The notes under the pieces are model-generated. The model searched no databases. It had not been told where the DNA came from and saw only the letters and a list, made by a program, of their open reading frames with translations. Shown piece by piece: positions 16,326-25,787 of a stretch of DNA of 35,893 bases. The position numbers and the translations under genes were made by a program. The stretch is taken from the NCBI GenBank assembly GCA_019654715.1, contig BPEH01000006.1:1-35893 (forward strand), read 5' to 3'. The stretch is from Fidelibacterota bacterium (GTDB lineage: Bacteria; Fidelibacterota; Marinisomatia; Marinisomatales; Marinisomataceae). How positions within the stretch are numbered: position 1 is the stretch's first letter; each line of letters starts with the position of its first letter.

Positions 16326-17338
16326 TTTTTTGGAAAATTATTAGAAAAAATTTTCTCAAAAGAGCCGTCTTCATTCTGAACAATCATTAACCCTTCAAAA
16401 TTAGATTTATCTAAGAAATTTTTGACTTCTTTAGTATCCATCATATATAATGCGGTAGATAATCCATCTGCTTCCATACAGGATGTATTAGTTAATATTG
16501 AAATAGATCCTAAACTAGACTGTATTGGATATCCCGATAATGGGTTGATTTCATGATGATAGAAAGTTTTATCATCATCAACATAGAAATTTCTGTAATT
16601 CCCTGATGTTGCGAGAGAATGGTTTGTAATTGGGACAATATATTCAACATCATTGTTAAAATTACTAATTGATGGCGTACTAACTCCGATTTGCCAAATT
16701 TTCCCATTTGATATTGTTCTTACTTCACCTCCAATTTCAACCATAATATTTTTATAGTCTAAAATTTCAATAATCTTGTCTACGGCATATCCTTTAGCAA
16801 TAGAACTAAGGTCTATTTGTACTCTTGGATCTTTTTTTCTGATTTTATTACCATCAATTTCTATTAAATCTTGACTAACAAATTGTAAAACGCTATCAAT
16901 TTGAGTTTTGCTGGGAATATCTAGAAATATTTCTGGACCAAATCCCCATAAATTCACTAACGGCATCACAGTAATATCATATAAACCATTGGAAATTTCA
17001 TAATATTTAAAAGAAGAAGTTACCACATATGCAAATTCATCAGAAATAGCAAACCAGGTGGTGTCATTAAATGTATTAAAACGAGAAATTTCACTATCGG
17101 ATATATAGGTCGACATTTGGTTATTAATGTCTTCTAAAAGTTGATCAACTTTATCTTTATTATTTGATTGATTTGGAAGTTTAGCAGAATATTTGATGGT
17201 ATAATCTGTTCCCATTGTTTTACCGCTAAATTCATAAAATTCTTTTTCTGCACAACTAATAGACAGAATAGTAAACAGGCAAACAAGAAATAGCCATAAG
17301 GGTAATGAATATTTTCTAGCCAAAATCATCAAAAGCAA
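16322..17338 (-). CDS. apbE: FAD:protein FMN transferase ApbE
   Basis: ApbE covalently attaches FMN from FAD to threonines of NqrB and NqrC. The 338-residue protein has an N-terminal hydrophobic segment that ends LSISCAE, consistent with a lipoprotein or exported anchor. Family motifs follow: SGKTMGTDYTIKYS, the Mg/FAD-site region DLSSIAKGYAVDKI, GGEVRTISNG, and SCMEADGLSTALYMM near the C-terminus. Its start overlaps the end of nqrF by about 20 bases; ATGs at 17338 or 17329 are both possible. Placement directly after nqrF is the usual arrangement. Confidence 0.95.
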   Translation of the reverse strand: MLLMILARKYSLPLWLFLVCLFTILSISCAEKEFYEFSGKTMGTDYTIKYSAKLPNQSNNKDKVDQLLEDINNQMSTYISDSEISRFNTFNDTTWFAISDEFAYVVTSSFKYYEISNGLYDITVMPLVNLWGFGPEIFLDIPSKTQIDSVLQFVSQDLIEIDGNKIRKKDPRVQIDLSSIAKGYAVDKIIEILDYKNIMVEIGGEVRTISNGKIWQIGVSTPSISNFNNDVEYIVPITNHSLATSGNYRNFYVDDDKTFYHHEINPLSGYPIQSSLGSISILTNTSCMEADGLSTALYMMDTKEVKNFLDKSNFEGLMIVQNEDGSFEKIFSNNFPKN

Positions 17339-18569
17339 TCATGTCTTCCTCAACCCCTAAATCTGAAACCATATTCTGTACTGCATCAATCATCATAGGT
17401 GGTCCACACAGATAGTATTCACATTCTGTTGGATCGTCATGATTCTTAAGATACATATCATATGCTACCTGATGAATAAAACCTGTTGGACCATCCCAAT
17501 TATCTTCTTCTAGTGGCTCTGATAGTGCAACTTGGTAGGTAAAATTATCGTGCTCTTCTGCTAACAATTTAAATTCATCATCATAGAACATTTCTTTGAC
17601 AGATCTAGCGCCGTACCAAAACGAAATCTTTCGTTTTGTCTTTTCAGTCTTTAGCAAATGAAAAATATGTGATCTCAGAGGCGCCATTCCAGCTCCACCT
17701 CCGATATAAACCATTTCTCGATCAGTATCTTTAATATAGAAATCACCATAAGGTCCAGAAACCGTAACTTTATCCCCTTGTTTGAGATCAAAAGTATAAG
17801 ATGATGCAATCCCTGGTGGAAGATTAGGTTGTCCAGGAGGTGGAGATGCAATACGAATGTTTAACATAATCATATTTCCTTCAGCTGGATGATTTGCCAT
17901 AGAATATGCACGAAATGCTGGCTCAGGATTGTTTGCTTTATATTGCCAAACATCAAATTTATCCCAATCTTCGTTATATATATCCCCTATATCAAAATTC
18001 TTATAATCAATATCTTTATATTCTGGAACATCAATTTGAATAAAACCACCTGGTTCAAATTTTATAGGATCACCCTCTGGCAAATCTAAAATTAGCTCTT
18101 TAATAAAAGTGGCTACATTTTCATTTGAACGAACGGTTAAATCCCATTTTCTAATACTAAAAATTTCATCAGGTACTTGAATCTTCATATCGTTTCTAAT
18201 CTTTACCTGACATCCTAAACGCCAATAATCTTTTTGATCTTTTCTACTAATATAGGTTTTTTCTGTAGTTAGAATTTCTCCACCACCTTCCATAACTTGG
18301 CACTTGCATTGAGAACAAGTTCCTTGTCCTCCACATGCAGATGGTAGATAAACATTCTGAGAAGCTAATGCTGATAATATAGTAGATCCGGTTTGAACTG
18401 TTAGAGCCTTGTCTGGATCATTATTGACTATAATATTCACTTCTCCTTGAGGAAGCCACAAATCTGAAAGGACATTAACAACAATTACTAATAAAAGTAT
18501 TACTGATGCAAAAACTGCAATCCCTAAAAGTACTGTAAGACCAAACTCACTTATAAAAAATTCATTCAT
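17316..18569 (-). CDS. nqrF: Na+-translocating NADH:quinone reductase subunit F
   Basis: NqrF is the NADH-oxidising electron-entry subunit. The 417-residue protein begins with one transmembrane helix (about 10-33). A 2Fe-2S domain with C79, C85 and C88 (SACGGQGTCSQCKC) and C120 (RLGCQV) follows. Next is the FAD domain with FRAYSMANHP, and last the NADH-binding domain with YIGGGAGMAPLRSH and ECEYYLCGPPMMI. It ends in an aromatic tail, FDDFG. All parts are intact and of normal length. It overlaps nqrE by 4 bases and apbE by about 20. Confidence 0.98.
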   Translation of the reverse strand: MNEFFISEFGLTVLLGIAVFASVILLLVIVVNVLSDLWLPQGEVNIIVNNDPDKALTVQTGSTILSALASQNVYLPSACGGQGTCSQCKCQVMEGGGEILTTEKTYISRKDQKDYWRLGCQVKIRNDMKIQVPDEIFSIRKWDLTVRSNENVATFIKELILDLPEGDPIKFEPGGFIQIDVPEYKDIDYKNFDIGDIYNEDWDKFDVWQYKANNPEPAFRAYSMANHPAEGNMIMLNIRIASPPPGQPNLPPGIASSYTFDLKQGDKVTVSGPYGDFYIKDTDREMVYIGGGAGMAPLRSHIFHLLKTEKTKRKISFWYGARSVKEMFYDDEFKLLAEEHDNFTYQVALSEPLEEDNWDGPTGFIHQVAYDMYLKNHDDPTECEYYLCGPPMMIDAVQNMVSDLGVEEDMIAFDDFG

Positions 18570-19207
18570 AAATCAATTCCAGAAAAGGCCATAAAAGCCA
18601 TAGATAGCAATCCAGTTAATATCATTGCCATTCCAACCCCTCTTAACCTAGGTGGAATATTAGAATAACGAAGCCTATATCGAACTGACGCTAATGCAAG
18701 GATTGCTAATAAGAAACCAACGCCAGAACCGAAACCATATACTAATGTTTCTGATAATGAATATTCTCTTTCTACCATAAACATTGATCCCCCTAAAATG
18801 GAACAATTTACAGCAATTAATGGAAGGAAAATTCCTAAGCCATTATAAAGGGCTTGTGAAAATCGTTCTAGAAACATTTCAATTAATTGAACTGCTGCCG
18901 CAATAACAGCAATAAATACAATAAGTTTTAAGAATGATAAATCAATATTAGCAATAATATTAGCAAGTTCAGGGTTTTCAGGATTAATCCATGATAATGC
19001 ACCTTTATCTAGAAGATATTCATAAATAAACCAATTAATTGGAGTTGTAACTGTCAAAACAACAACTACCGCCATTCCAATCCCAATAGAAGCATCAATC
19101 TTTTTTGAGATAGCTAAAAATGAACAAAGACCTAAGAAATATGCTAAAACCATATTTTCAATAAAAACTGCCTTTGTGAAAATGCTTAGATAATGTTCAA
19201 GACCCAT
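18566..19207 (-). CDS. nqrE: Na+-translocating NADH:quinone reductase subunit E
   Basis: NqrE is an integral membrane subunit that pairs with NqrD around an iron centre in the middle of the membrane. The 213-residue protein has six hydrophobic segments. The conserved cysteines are C28 (FLGLCSFLA) and C135 (IAVNCSILGG), one in each inverted half, as expected for the shared Fe site. The gene is intact and overlaps both neighbours by a few bases. Confidence 0.97.
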   Translation of the reverse strand: MGLEHYLSIFTKAVFIENMVLAYFLGLCSFLAISKKIDASIGIGMAVVVVLTVTTPINWFIYEYLLDKGALSWINPENPELANIIANIDLSFLKLIVFIAVIAAAVQLIEMFLERFSQALYNGLGIFLPLIAVNCSILGGSMFMVEREYSLSETLVYGFGSGVGFLLAILALASVRYRLRYSNIPPRLRGVGMAMILTGLLSMAFMAFSGIDL

Positions 19208-19869
19208 TATTCTTCTTCCTCAAGACCAGCAATTTCTCTTTGCACCCAAATAACAAGGCCTAGTATAAAAAATGCTCCAGGTGATAATACCAATAATCCA
19301 ATATTTTCATATCCTGCATTAATCAACCATTCAACGTCTCGTTCAATTGAAAATAATACATACCCTGCACCGCCATTTGGTAAAGTAATAGTACCAGCTC
19401 CAAATAACTCCCTAAAGAATGATACAAGAATAATCATCATTCCATAACCTAAACCATTTCCTAATCCATCTAGAAATGCTTTTGATGGTCCGTGTTTGAT
19501 CGCAAAGGCTTCAGCACGGCCCATAATAATACAATTAGTAACAATAAGACCAACAAATACTGATAACTGTTTACTCATATCATATAAATATGCTTTTAGT
19601 ACTTCATCAACAAAAGATACTAGTCCTGCAATAATCGCCAACATAATTACAATTCTGACTCGGCTTGGTATATGATCTTTTAAAAGAGAAATAGCAACAT
19701 TAGATGAGCATAGTACAAAAATTACGGCGAAGGTCATGATAATCGCTTGATCTACTCTTATAGTCACCGCTAAAGCAGAACAAATACCTAATACTTGCAA
19801 AGAAATAGGATTGTTAACATTTAACGGATCAGTAACAATTTTTTTAGATTCTGTACTAAATAATTCCAT
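19207..19869 (-). CDS. nqrD: Na+-translocating NADH:quinone reductase subunit D
   Basis: NqrD is the homologous partner of NqrE in the membrane core. The 220-residue protein has six hydrophobic segments and the two iron-ligand cysteines C30 (VLGICSALAV) and C113 (IVTNCIIMGRAEAFA). It ends in an acidic tail, GLEEEE. The reading frame is intact. It overlaps nqrC by 14 bases. Confidence 0.97.
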   Translation of the reverse strand: MELFSTESKKIVTDPLNVNNPISLQVLGICSALAVTIRVDQAIIMTFAVIFVLCSSNVAISLLKDHIPSRVRIVIMLAIIAGLVSFVDEVLKAYLYDMSKQLSVFVGLIVTNCIIMGRAEAFAIKHGPSKAFLDGLGNGLGYGMMIILVSFFRELFGAGTITLPNGGAGYVLFSIERDVEWLINAGYENIGLLVLSPGAFFILGLVIWVQREIAGLEEEE

Positions 19870-20581
19870 TTTCTCTTATCTCATTTAAATATGCTTCATA
19901 TCGTTTTAGATCATCCTTTAGAAATATAGTTACACCATTTGAAGTAACTGTTGCTCCAGATATTCCATCAACTTGATGAATGGCATCTTCTTTACTATCA
20001 TCCACTTTACCCTTTAGAACTTTTATTCCGATAATCTCTCCCTCAACATTTCTAATTTTTTTACCAACAAAATTGTTTGTAAACCACTCTTTTTCAACTT
20101 CGCCCCCTAATCCAGGAGTTTCACCATGTTTATAAAATTGGATGCCTAATACTGTATCTAGATCTGGAGCTAAAGCAATATAGCCAAATAGTGTAGACCA
20201 CAATCCTTTCCCCGCAACTGGTAAAGCAACACCTTGTAGTTCATCATCAATAACTTTGAGATACACTGGCAATCGTTCAATATCTTTTTCAATATCAATT
20301 TCTTCTAATACAACATTATCAATTTTATTGCCTTCTGAATCAACACATAATCCTACAATACTATTATTAAATATTTCTTCAACTTTTTCATTGGACCATG
20401 GATTATCTTCTTCTTCTGAAAAGTCAAGTGAACGAAGAATAGTTTTATTTACATCAGCTCTGAGGTTATCCTCTTGCTTGAGTTTTAGATTTTCTTTCGT
20501 AACGGAAAGCAAGGTTCCTAGAACAACAGTTATGATAAAAACAAAAAACAATGTATATCTATTACTATGCATTTCTAGCAA
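19856..20581 (-). CDS. nqrC: Na+-translocating NADH:quinone reductase subunit C
   Basis: NqrC carries a covalent FMN on the periplasmic side. The 241-residue protein has one N-terminal membrane helix. The flavinylation motif is SGAT with the acceptor Thr211 (VDGISGATVTSNGV). GETPGLGGEVEKEWF is another family signature. The reading frame is intact. Its start overlaps the end of nqrB by 17 bases. Confidence 0.97.
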   Translation of the reverse strand: MLEMHSNRYTLFFVFIITVVLGTLLSVTKENLKLKQEDNLRADVNKTILRSLDFSEEEDNPWSNEKVEEIFNNSIVGLCVDSEGNKIDNVVLEEIDIEKDIERLPVYLKVIDDELQGVALPVAGKGLWSTLFGYIALAPDLDTVLGIQFYKHGETPGLGGEVEKEWFTNNFVGKKIRNVEGEIIGIKVLKGKVDDSKEDAIHQVDGISGATVTSNGVTIFLKDDLKRYEAYLNEIRENGII

Positions 20582-21767
20582 TCCTCATTTTTATATTGGA
20601 TTTTACGACATAATAGTCTATTAATGGAGCAAACATATTCATAATCAAAATGGCAAGCATCACTCCTTCTGGATATGCTGGATTAACTGATCTAATAATT
20701 ACGGTTAATACTCCAATCATAAAACCATATATCCATTTTCCTTTATTGGTATGAGCAGACGTTACTGGCTCAGTTGCCATAAAAACTGTACCAAATAAAA
20801 AACTACCAATTAAAAGATGTTGCAAAGGTGTAATTGTTAACATTGCATTAGTAGAGAAACCAGCAAGAATATTAAATAGAAAGGCAGTAAAAAATAGTCC
20901 AGATACTGAAGCCACCATAGTTCTCCAAGAAGCAATTCCAACATAAACTAGAAAAATTGCTCCAAGTAAAATAAGTATTTTATTTGTTTCTCCTATGGAA
21001 CCTGGAATTAAGCCCCAACACATTTTCCATAGTGAAAAATCAAAATAATTTGGAGCAACATTTGATGCTTCAGAAAATAAATCTGATGCTATATTTTTTG
21101 GACTATTTGCTGGAATTGCTAATGCAGTTGCACCAGTATTGCCATCAGGTAATACAGCCCAAATTTTCTCACCTGACATTCTAGTTGGAAAAGCAAAATA
21201 CATAAATGCACGAGCTGTTAATGCTGGATTAAAAATATTTGTTCCAACTCCACCAAAAATTTCTTTACCAATAATAATTCCAAATGCAGTACCAATAAAA
21301 ACTTGCCATAAAGGAACAAGTGGTGGCAATGTCAAAGGAATTAGGGCACAAGTAACAAGAAATCCTTCATTTACTTCATGTCTACGAATAACGGAAAAAG
21401 TAAGTTCACAAATTGCTCCCGAGACAAAGGTAATGATTAGTATTGGTAACACATATGACATACCAAAAATAAAATTCCCAAACATAGATCTTGATACATC
21501 TGTTGTTGCCATATCATTGAGATAACCAATATTATAAGCTCCAAATAGATAACAAGGAATTAGAGCAATCACTACAAAGAACATCGTTCTTTTAATATCC
21601 ATATTATCCCTTATATGAGGACCAGAATCTGTTTGTTTATCAGTAGAAAATAAAATAGTATCCGTTGCTTCCCATATTGGATGGGCCCATGATAAAGGCC
21701 TCCCTTTTTCAAATAATTTTCCTGATCGTTCTAATATTTTTTTTAAGAAATTCATATTATCCATCAA
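20565..21767 (-). CDS. nqrB: Na+-translocating NADH:quinone reductase subunit B
   Basis: NqrB is the main membrane subunit, carrying covalent FMN and riboflavin and forming the sodium path. The 400-residue protein has about ten hydrophobic segments. The FMN-attachment site is DGNTGATALA with acceptor Thr214. IFNPALTARAFMYFAFP and TEPVTSAHTNKGKWIYG are typical family stretches. It is intact and overlaps nqrA by 11 bases. Confidence 0.97.
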   Translation of the reverse strand: MMDNMNFLKKILERSGKLFEKGRPLSWAHPIWEATDTILFSTDKQTDSGPHIRDNMDIKRTMFFVVIALIPCYLFGAYNIGYLNDMATTDVSRSMFGNFIFGMSYVLPILIITFVSGAICELTFSVIRRHEVNEGFLVTCALIPLTLPPLVPLWQVFIGTAFGIIIGKEIFGGVGTNIFNPALTARAFMYFAFPTRMSGEKIWAVLPDGNTGATALAIPANSPKNIASDLFSEASNVAPNYFDFSLWKMCWGLIPGSIGETNKILILLGAIFLVYVGIASWRTMVASVSGLFFTAFLFNILAGFSTNAMLTITPLQHLLIGSFLFGTVFMATEPVTSAHTNKGKWIYGFMIGVLTVIIRSVNPAYPEGVMLAILIMNMFAPLIDYYVVKSNIKMRIARNA

Positions 21768-23094
21768 AATAAATTAAATCCAAACCCTTCCTTATAATTC
21801 CACCAACATCCGTCTTGCTCGGACAAACAAATGAACAAAGAGCTACATCTTCTTCATCACATTCGTAAATACCCAATTGTTCCATTTCGTCAACATCATT
21901 AGCTACAATACTTCTTGCAAGCTCATTAATATAAATATCCATAGGAAACACTTTTTCCCATGCACCGATAGGAACAAAAGCTCTCTCACTTCCATTTTGA
22001 AGTGTAGTAAATTTATACGGTTTTTTATTGTCACCAATATAAGCATTAAAAATACTATACTTAGACGATCCTCCTGGATGTAACCATCCCATAAATGACC
22101 TTTCAAATGATTTTTCAATAATAGATATAGATGAATCATAAAAATTTGTATATCCATCCAGATTTATTTCTTTCCCAGTTAAAACATTTCCAGAAATAAT
22201 TCTAACATCATCTCTTGTAAGATTATCTTGACAATAGATATCTACTGGACAACCTAATCTTGTTTTGATATAACTTGGTTTTTTTACACAAGGGCCCGCT
22301 ATATTAATTGTTATTGAAGGATCAAAAATACCATCAGAAAATATTTTACCAAGGATAGGAAGATGGTGTCCTTCTACTGTCCAAATAATATCTTTATTAT
22401 TAATCGGTTGAATGTGATTAAGAACTACACCAATGTTTCCAGCAGGATGCGGTCCTTCTATTTCTACTAAATCAATATATTCTAAATCAGATAGATAAGT
22501 AAATTCCCCCGGCCTAACAATAAGAAATAGCTTTCCATCTGTCAATTCTTTTAAATGTTTTAGAGCACTAACAATATATTCTTGCTGATCTGATAAAGTA
22601 AAATGATGATTAATCGCTAATGGAGCCGTATTAGCAAGACTGATAATAATTGATTTTGGATTATCAGAAGGATTTGCCACTTTATTGAATGGCCTTTGTT
22701 TTAAAAATGGCCACATATTTTTTTCTAGTAAATAATTGATTACTCCCTCTTTTGAAGATAATCCATTCGGAGAGTTTGGTTGGAGTGATTTTTCCTTGTC
22801 ATCATTCACTTCAAAAATAATTTCTTTAATAACACGTCTATCTCCATAAACAATTTTGGATATCTTACCAGAAGCAATAGCTGGCCATTTAATATCTGGA
22901 TTCAGTTTATCAAAAAAAACAGGATCGCCTAATTGTATAGAATCATTTTCTTTTACTAAAAGTTTTGGTTTTATATAACGAAAGTTTTCAGGTGATAGAG
23001 AAACAGAGCTATGATGTCTTGTGGGTAGAAATTTCTTGTCTGGGTTTCCAGCAATATTAACATTGTGCCCGTTTTTTATTTTAAGCTTAAACAT
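21757..23094 (-). CDS. nqrA: Na+-translocating NADH:quinone reductase subunit A
   Basis: NqrA is the cytoplasmic subunit associated with quinone binding. The 445-residue protein begins FKLKIKNGHNVNIAGNP, the typical NqrA opening. It contains LVKENDSIQLGDPVFFDK, LVEIEGPHPAGNIGVVLNHI and, near the end, CEEDVALCSFVCPSKTDVGG. Length and order are normal and the frame is intact. It is the first nqr gene. A 69-base spacer upstream separates it from the flavin oxidoreductase gene on the same strand. Confidence 0.97.
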   Translation of the reverse strand: MFKLKIKNGHNVNIAGNPDKKFLPTRHHSSVSLSPENFRYIKPKLLVKENDSIQLGDPVFFDKLNPDIKWPAIASGKISKIVYGDRRVIKEIIFEVNDDKEKSLQPNSPNGLSSKEGVINYLLEKNMWPFLKQRPFNKVANPSDNPKSIIISLANTAPLAINHHFTLSDQQEYIVSALKHLKELTDGKLFLIVRPGEFTYLSDLEYIDLVEIEGPHPAGNIGVVLNHIQPINNKDIIWTVEGHHLPILGKIFSDGIFDPSITINIAGPCVKKPSYIKTRLGCPVDIYCQDNLTRDDVRIISGNVLTGKEINLDGYTNFYDSSISIIEKSFERSFMGWLHPGGSSKYSIFNAYIGDNKKPYKFTTLQNGSERAFVPIGAWEKVFPMDIYINELARSIVANDVDEMEQLGIYECDEEDVALCSFVCPSKTDVGGIIRKGLDLIYFDG

Positions 23095-23163
23095 TAATTG
23101 TAAAGTAGAGATGAGAAAATAATAAAAAAGATAGTCGAGTTCTATATAATAATTAAGAAAAAA
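23095..23163 (-). promoter_or_regulatory. Spacer upstream of nqrA, probable nqr promoter region
   Basis: This is one of the few real gaps in the window, 69 bases and very AT-rich, immediately upstream of the nqrABCDEF-apbE run. A TATATAG-like hexamer is present, but no clear -35 partner and no strong hairpin were seen. It is called from its position only. Read-through from the upstream oxidoreductase gene is equally possible. Confidence 0.3.
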
Positions 23164-24370
23164 TTATTTTTTAGATTTCCACTCAAAATAATTTCCATTA
23201 TAAGATGAACGACTTTGCCATTTTTTTATTTTTTCATCAATATGCTCTATTGACTCAGAATCAATATCCTGAATTAAATCAATTGTTAAATCTCCCACAG
23301 TTTTGGCACTAACACGAGATGCTTTAATATTTCCTTTTCCAGTAATTGCATTACCCATTCCATGCACTTTATCTAGATTGTTAAATTTGCCAGAATCTTC
23401 ATCTATAATATCATAAGTAGAGCCACTCATTGGAAGACCATCAATTGGCTCTGGCAAACTACCAATAGAACTAATAATAATATTTCCTTTTAAAATTTGA
23501 TTAGAGTCATCAATTGGGATTGGTTGATTATCTACAATTTTATTTTTAATTACTTCTAAACCTTCCAAATTCCCTTCTACAATATTCAAGGCAGTAGGTT
23601 GTGTACATTCTAATACATTAAACAAAAATTTTTCTTGGGTATTATTTAAAATCTTTCTTCGTGCTTGTCTGCGTTTATCAACCATCTCAGGTTTAGCATC
23701 AGATGGGATAGTTGTAAGAGGCATATTTTCTATATCTCTCCTATATATCAAGGTTGTTCCTTTAATCCCAAGACTATTATAGTCAATATTATGTTGTTCT
23801 AGATATTTTGGAATTCCTTTGTGCTCCATTCAATAACATCAACATTTTTCACTCTAGATTGTATTTTTTCTTTTACGAGTTCTAGCTGGGTAATTTTACA
23901 TACATCAATTGAAGCAAGCCCACCTCCTACAACCAATATATCATCTTGAATAACTATCTCAGGACCATTATAATCATCTTCGTGATAATGGTTAAACCAA
24001 TATACAAAAGGGTTTGGTAGTAAAAGTTTGAGAATTCTTCAACACCTTTAATTGGGAATGATCTATCTCTCCAAGCACCATTAGCAAAATAAACACAACT
24101 CCAATTCATGTCATAAATTTCGTCAAAACCAATATGATCCCCTATTTTGGTAAGAGGAATAAAATCTACTAAAACATGATCCATAACCTCATCAATCTTA
24201 GAATATTCGCTAAGACGTTGTTTTTCGTGCCATCTTGGAAGTCCATCTTCAATTTTTCCATAAGGTAAACGATTCTGATCTACAATTACACATCGAATAC
24301 CATGCTCTGTTAATTTCCGAGCAGCAGTAGATCCTGACACTGCACCACCGATGATTAATACTACTTTCAT
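23164..24370 (-). CDS. FAD/NAD(P)-dependent pyridine nucleotide oxidoreductase, two frameshifts
   Basis: This is a two-dinucleotide-fold flavoprotein of the glutamate-synthase-small-subunit/ferredoxin-NADP-reductase type. The start MKVVLIIGGAVSGSTAARKL holds a GG-x-x-GS FAD-binding loop. YFANGAWRDRSFPIKGV is the mid-domain motif. After a frame change near 24017, NPFVYWFNHYHEDDYNGPEI and ILVVGGGLASIDVCKI (NAD(P)-binding GGG) follow. After another near 23828, MEHKGIPKYLEQHNIDY, TLIYRRDIENMPL and a C-terminal GMGNAITGKGNIKASRVSAK continue. Joined length is about 400 residues. I see no Cys pairs typical of a disulfide reductase. The physiological acceptor is unknown. The gene is transcribed toward nqrA, suggesting a role in pyridine-nucleotide or ferredoxin redox balance. 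Confidence 0.75.
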
Positions 24371-24402
24371 TGATTTTTTTATTTGTTAAAATTTTATTCG
24401 GT

Positions 24403-25320
24403 ATGAAATTAATAAATAATTTACTAATTCAAATCATTCCTTTTTTACCAAAAAGTTTTATCAAACTTTTTGCTTCGCCTTACATTGCAGGCATTACAGA
24501 TGATGAAATGTTATCCACTGAAAAAAATTTAAACACCAAAGGTTATGATACAGCAATCGATATTCTAGGAGAACATGTTAAACAGAAAAAGAAGCAAGAG
24601 AGATTACAGAAAAATATGCAAATTTATATGATGAAATTTCTTCTAGATCTTTACAAGCAAATTTATCAATTAAATTAACCCACATAGGACAAGATTTTGG
24701 GGTATGATATTGTCAAAAAGAATTTGATAATTTTAACTGAAAAAGCTAAAAAACATCATAATTTTTTAGGGCCTTGATATGGAAAATTCTCCTTATACCT
24801 CTGAAACAATTACATTATATAAAGAAACATTGGAAGTATATGCTAATATTGGAATTGTCTTGCAGGCATATATGCATCGTTCTATGGATGATTTAAACGC
24901 ATTAGCTAATAAAACATTTTAATTGTAGAGTTTGTAAAGGTTTTTATATAGAAAGGAAGATATTGCTTATGCTGATTATGAAAAAATAAGAGAAAATTAC
25001 ATTAAACTTGTTCAAACCGGATTAAAAAAAGGTTCTTATATAGGAATTGCAGGTCATGATGAATATTTAATTAATAATCTATACCAGTGGATCCAAGATA
25101 ACAATATCCCTAAAACTCAGTATAAATTTTCCAAGTTCTATATGGAGTTCCTATGGAAAAAATCTTGCAAAAACTAATGCAAGAAGGCAATAAGATACGT
25201 GTTTATGTTCCTTATGGCGATAATTGGTACGATTATTCTATAAGACGATTAAAAGAAAATCCGAAAATGGCTGGGTATATTATTAAAAATCTTTTTAAGA
25301 AAAATTTTTTATTTCTATAA
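24403..25320 (+). CDS. Proline dehydrogenase, heavily frameshifted
   Basis: This FAD enzyme oxidises proline to pyrroline-5-carboxylate and passes electrons to quinone. Only the first 80 or so codons lie in one frame, but combining plus-strand frames recovers a monofunctional PRODH in order. The start is LPKSFIKLFASPYIAG, then NTKGYDTAIDILGEHV. ANLSIKLTHIGQDFG follows near 24660. SPYTSETITLYKE and NIGIVLQAYMHRSMDDL lie near 24790-24900. CRVCKGFYIERKDIAYADYE is next, then IGIAGHDEYLINNLY. The end is VLYGVPMEKILQKLMQEG and IRVYVPYGDNWYDYSIRRL. The length of about 305 residues is right for PRODH. At least five single-base breaks interrupt it. The ATG at 24403 fits the family start; a TTG 33 bases upstream is the alternative. 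The gene is divergent from the flavoprotein with only about 32 bases between them. No P5C dehydrogenase is in the window. Confidence 0.85.
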
Positions 25321-25787
25321 ATAAATAAAATTATAATTCCTGCCCACATTAGGAAACCAAATTTCAGGGTTTGACCATGGAATTCCATCAATAGAAAAAT
25401 CAGTTAAAGGCCATAAAAATTTAGTAGGAAAATACTCTTTAGAATGGAAGGGGGAAAAACTAATAAAATATGAAAAGGCCAGGCCAACATAGGAAATGCT
25501 AGCGATTTATTAAAAAAAAAAACTATTCCAATACATAAAAAGGCAATTATAAAGCTATGAGATAAATTGTAACTAAAAAAAAAACCAATCTGGAATACTT
25601 TCTAAACTTGGAGGACCACTATAAGTATAATTGCCACTAGAATAATGACCGCTAAAAATTCTAACAATAATTAATATTCCAAAAGAAAAAAAGGGCTGGC
25701 ATAGCTCCAAAAAAAATCGCTAACCATTTATAACCTCTATAACCAAATAAAACCCCTACCCCAAAGTGCATGACTTAATGTATCCAT
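25315..25787 (-). CDS. Small multi-pass membrane protein (conserved MDTLSHALWGRG family), frameshifted
   Basis: This is reconstructed from all minus frames between nadK and proline dehydrogenase. The start MDTLSHALWGRG (ATG at 25787) lies inside the end of nadK. After a one-base change near 25745 it continues LFGYRGYKWLAIFFGAMPAL, FSFGILIIVRIFSG, NLSHSFIIAFLCIGIVFFLI, LAFPMLAWPFHILLVFPLHS, KEYFPTKFLWPLTDFSIDG and IPWSNPEIWF. The order SHALWG, SHS, WPFHILL-P-HS and PLTDF-DG resembles membrane-bound, YdjM/DUF457-like putative metal-dependent hydrolases. In that family the conserved His/Asp residues could bind metal; two Asp expected in the motif are Ala and Val here, perhaps through errors. No function is demonstrated. 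About four frame breaks. The stop lies near 25315, overlapping the PRODH stop by 6 bases, but this end is uncertain. Confidence 0.62.
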
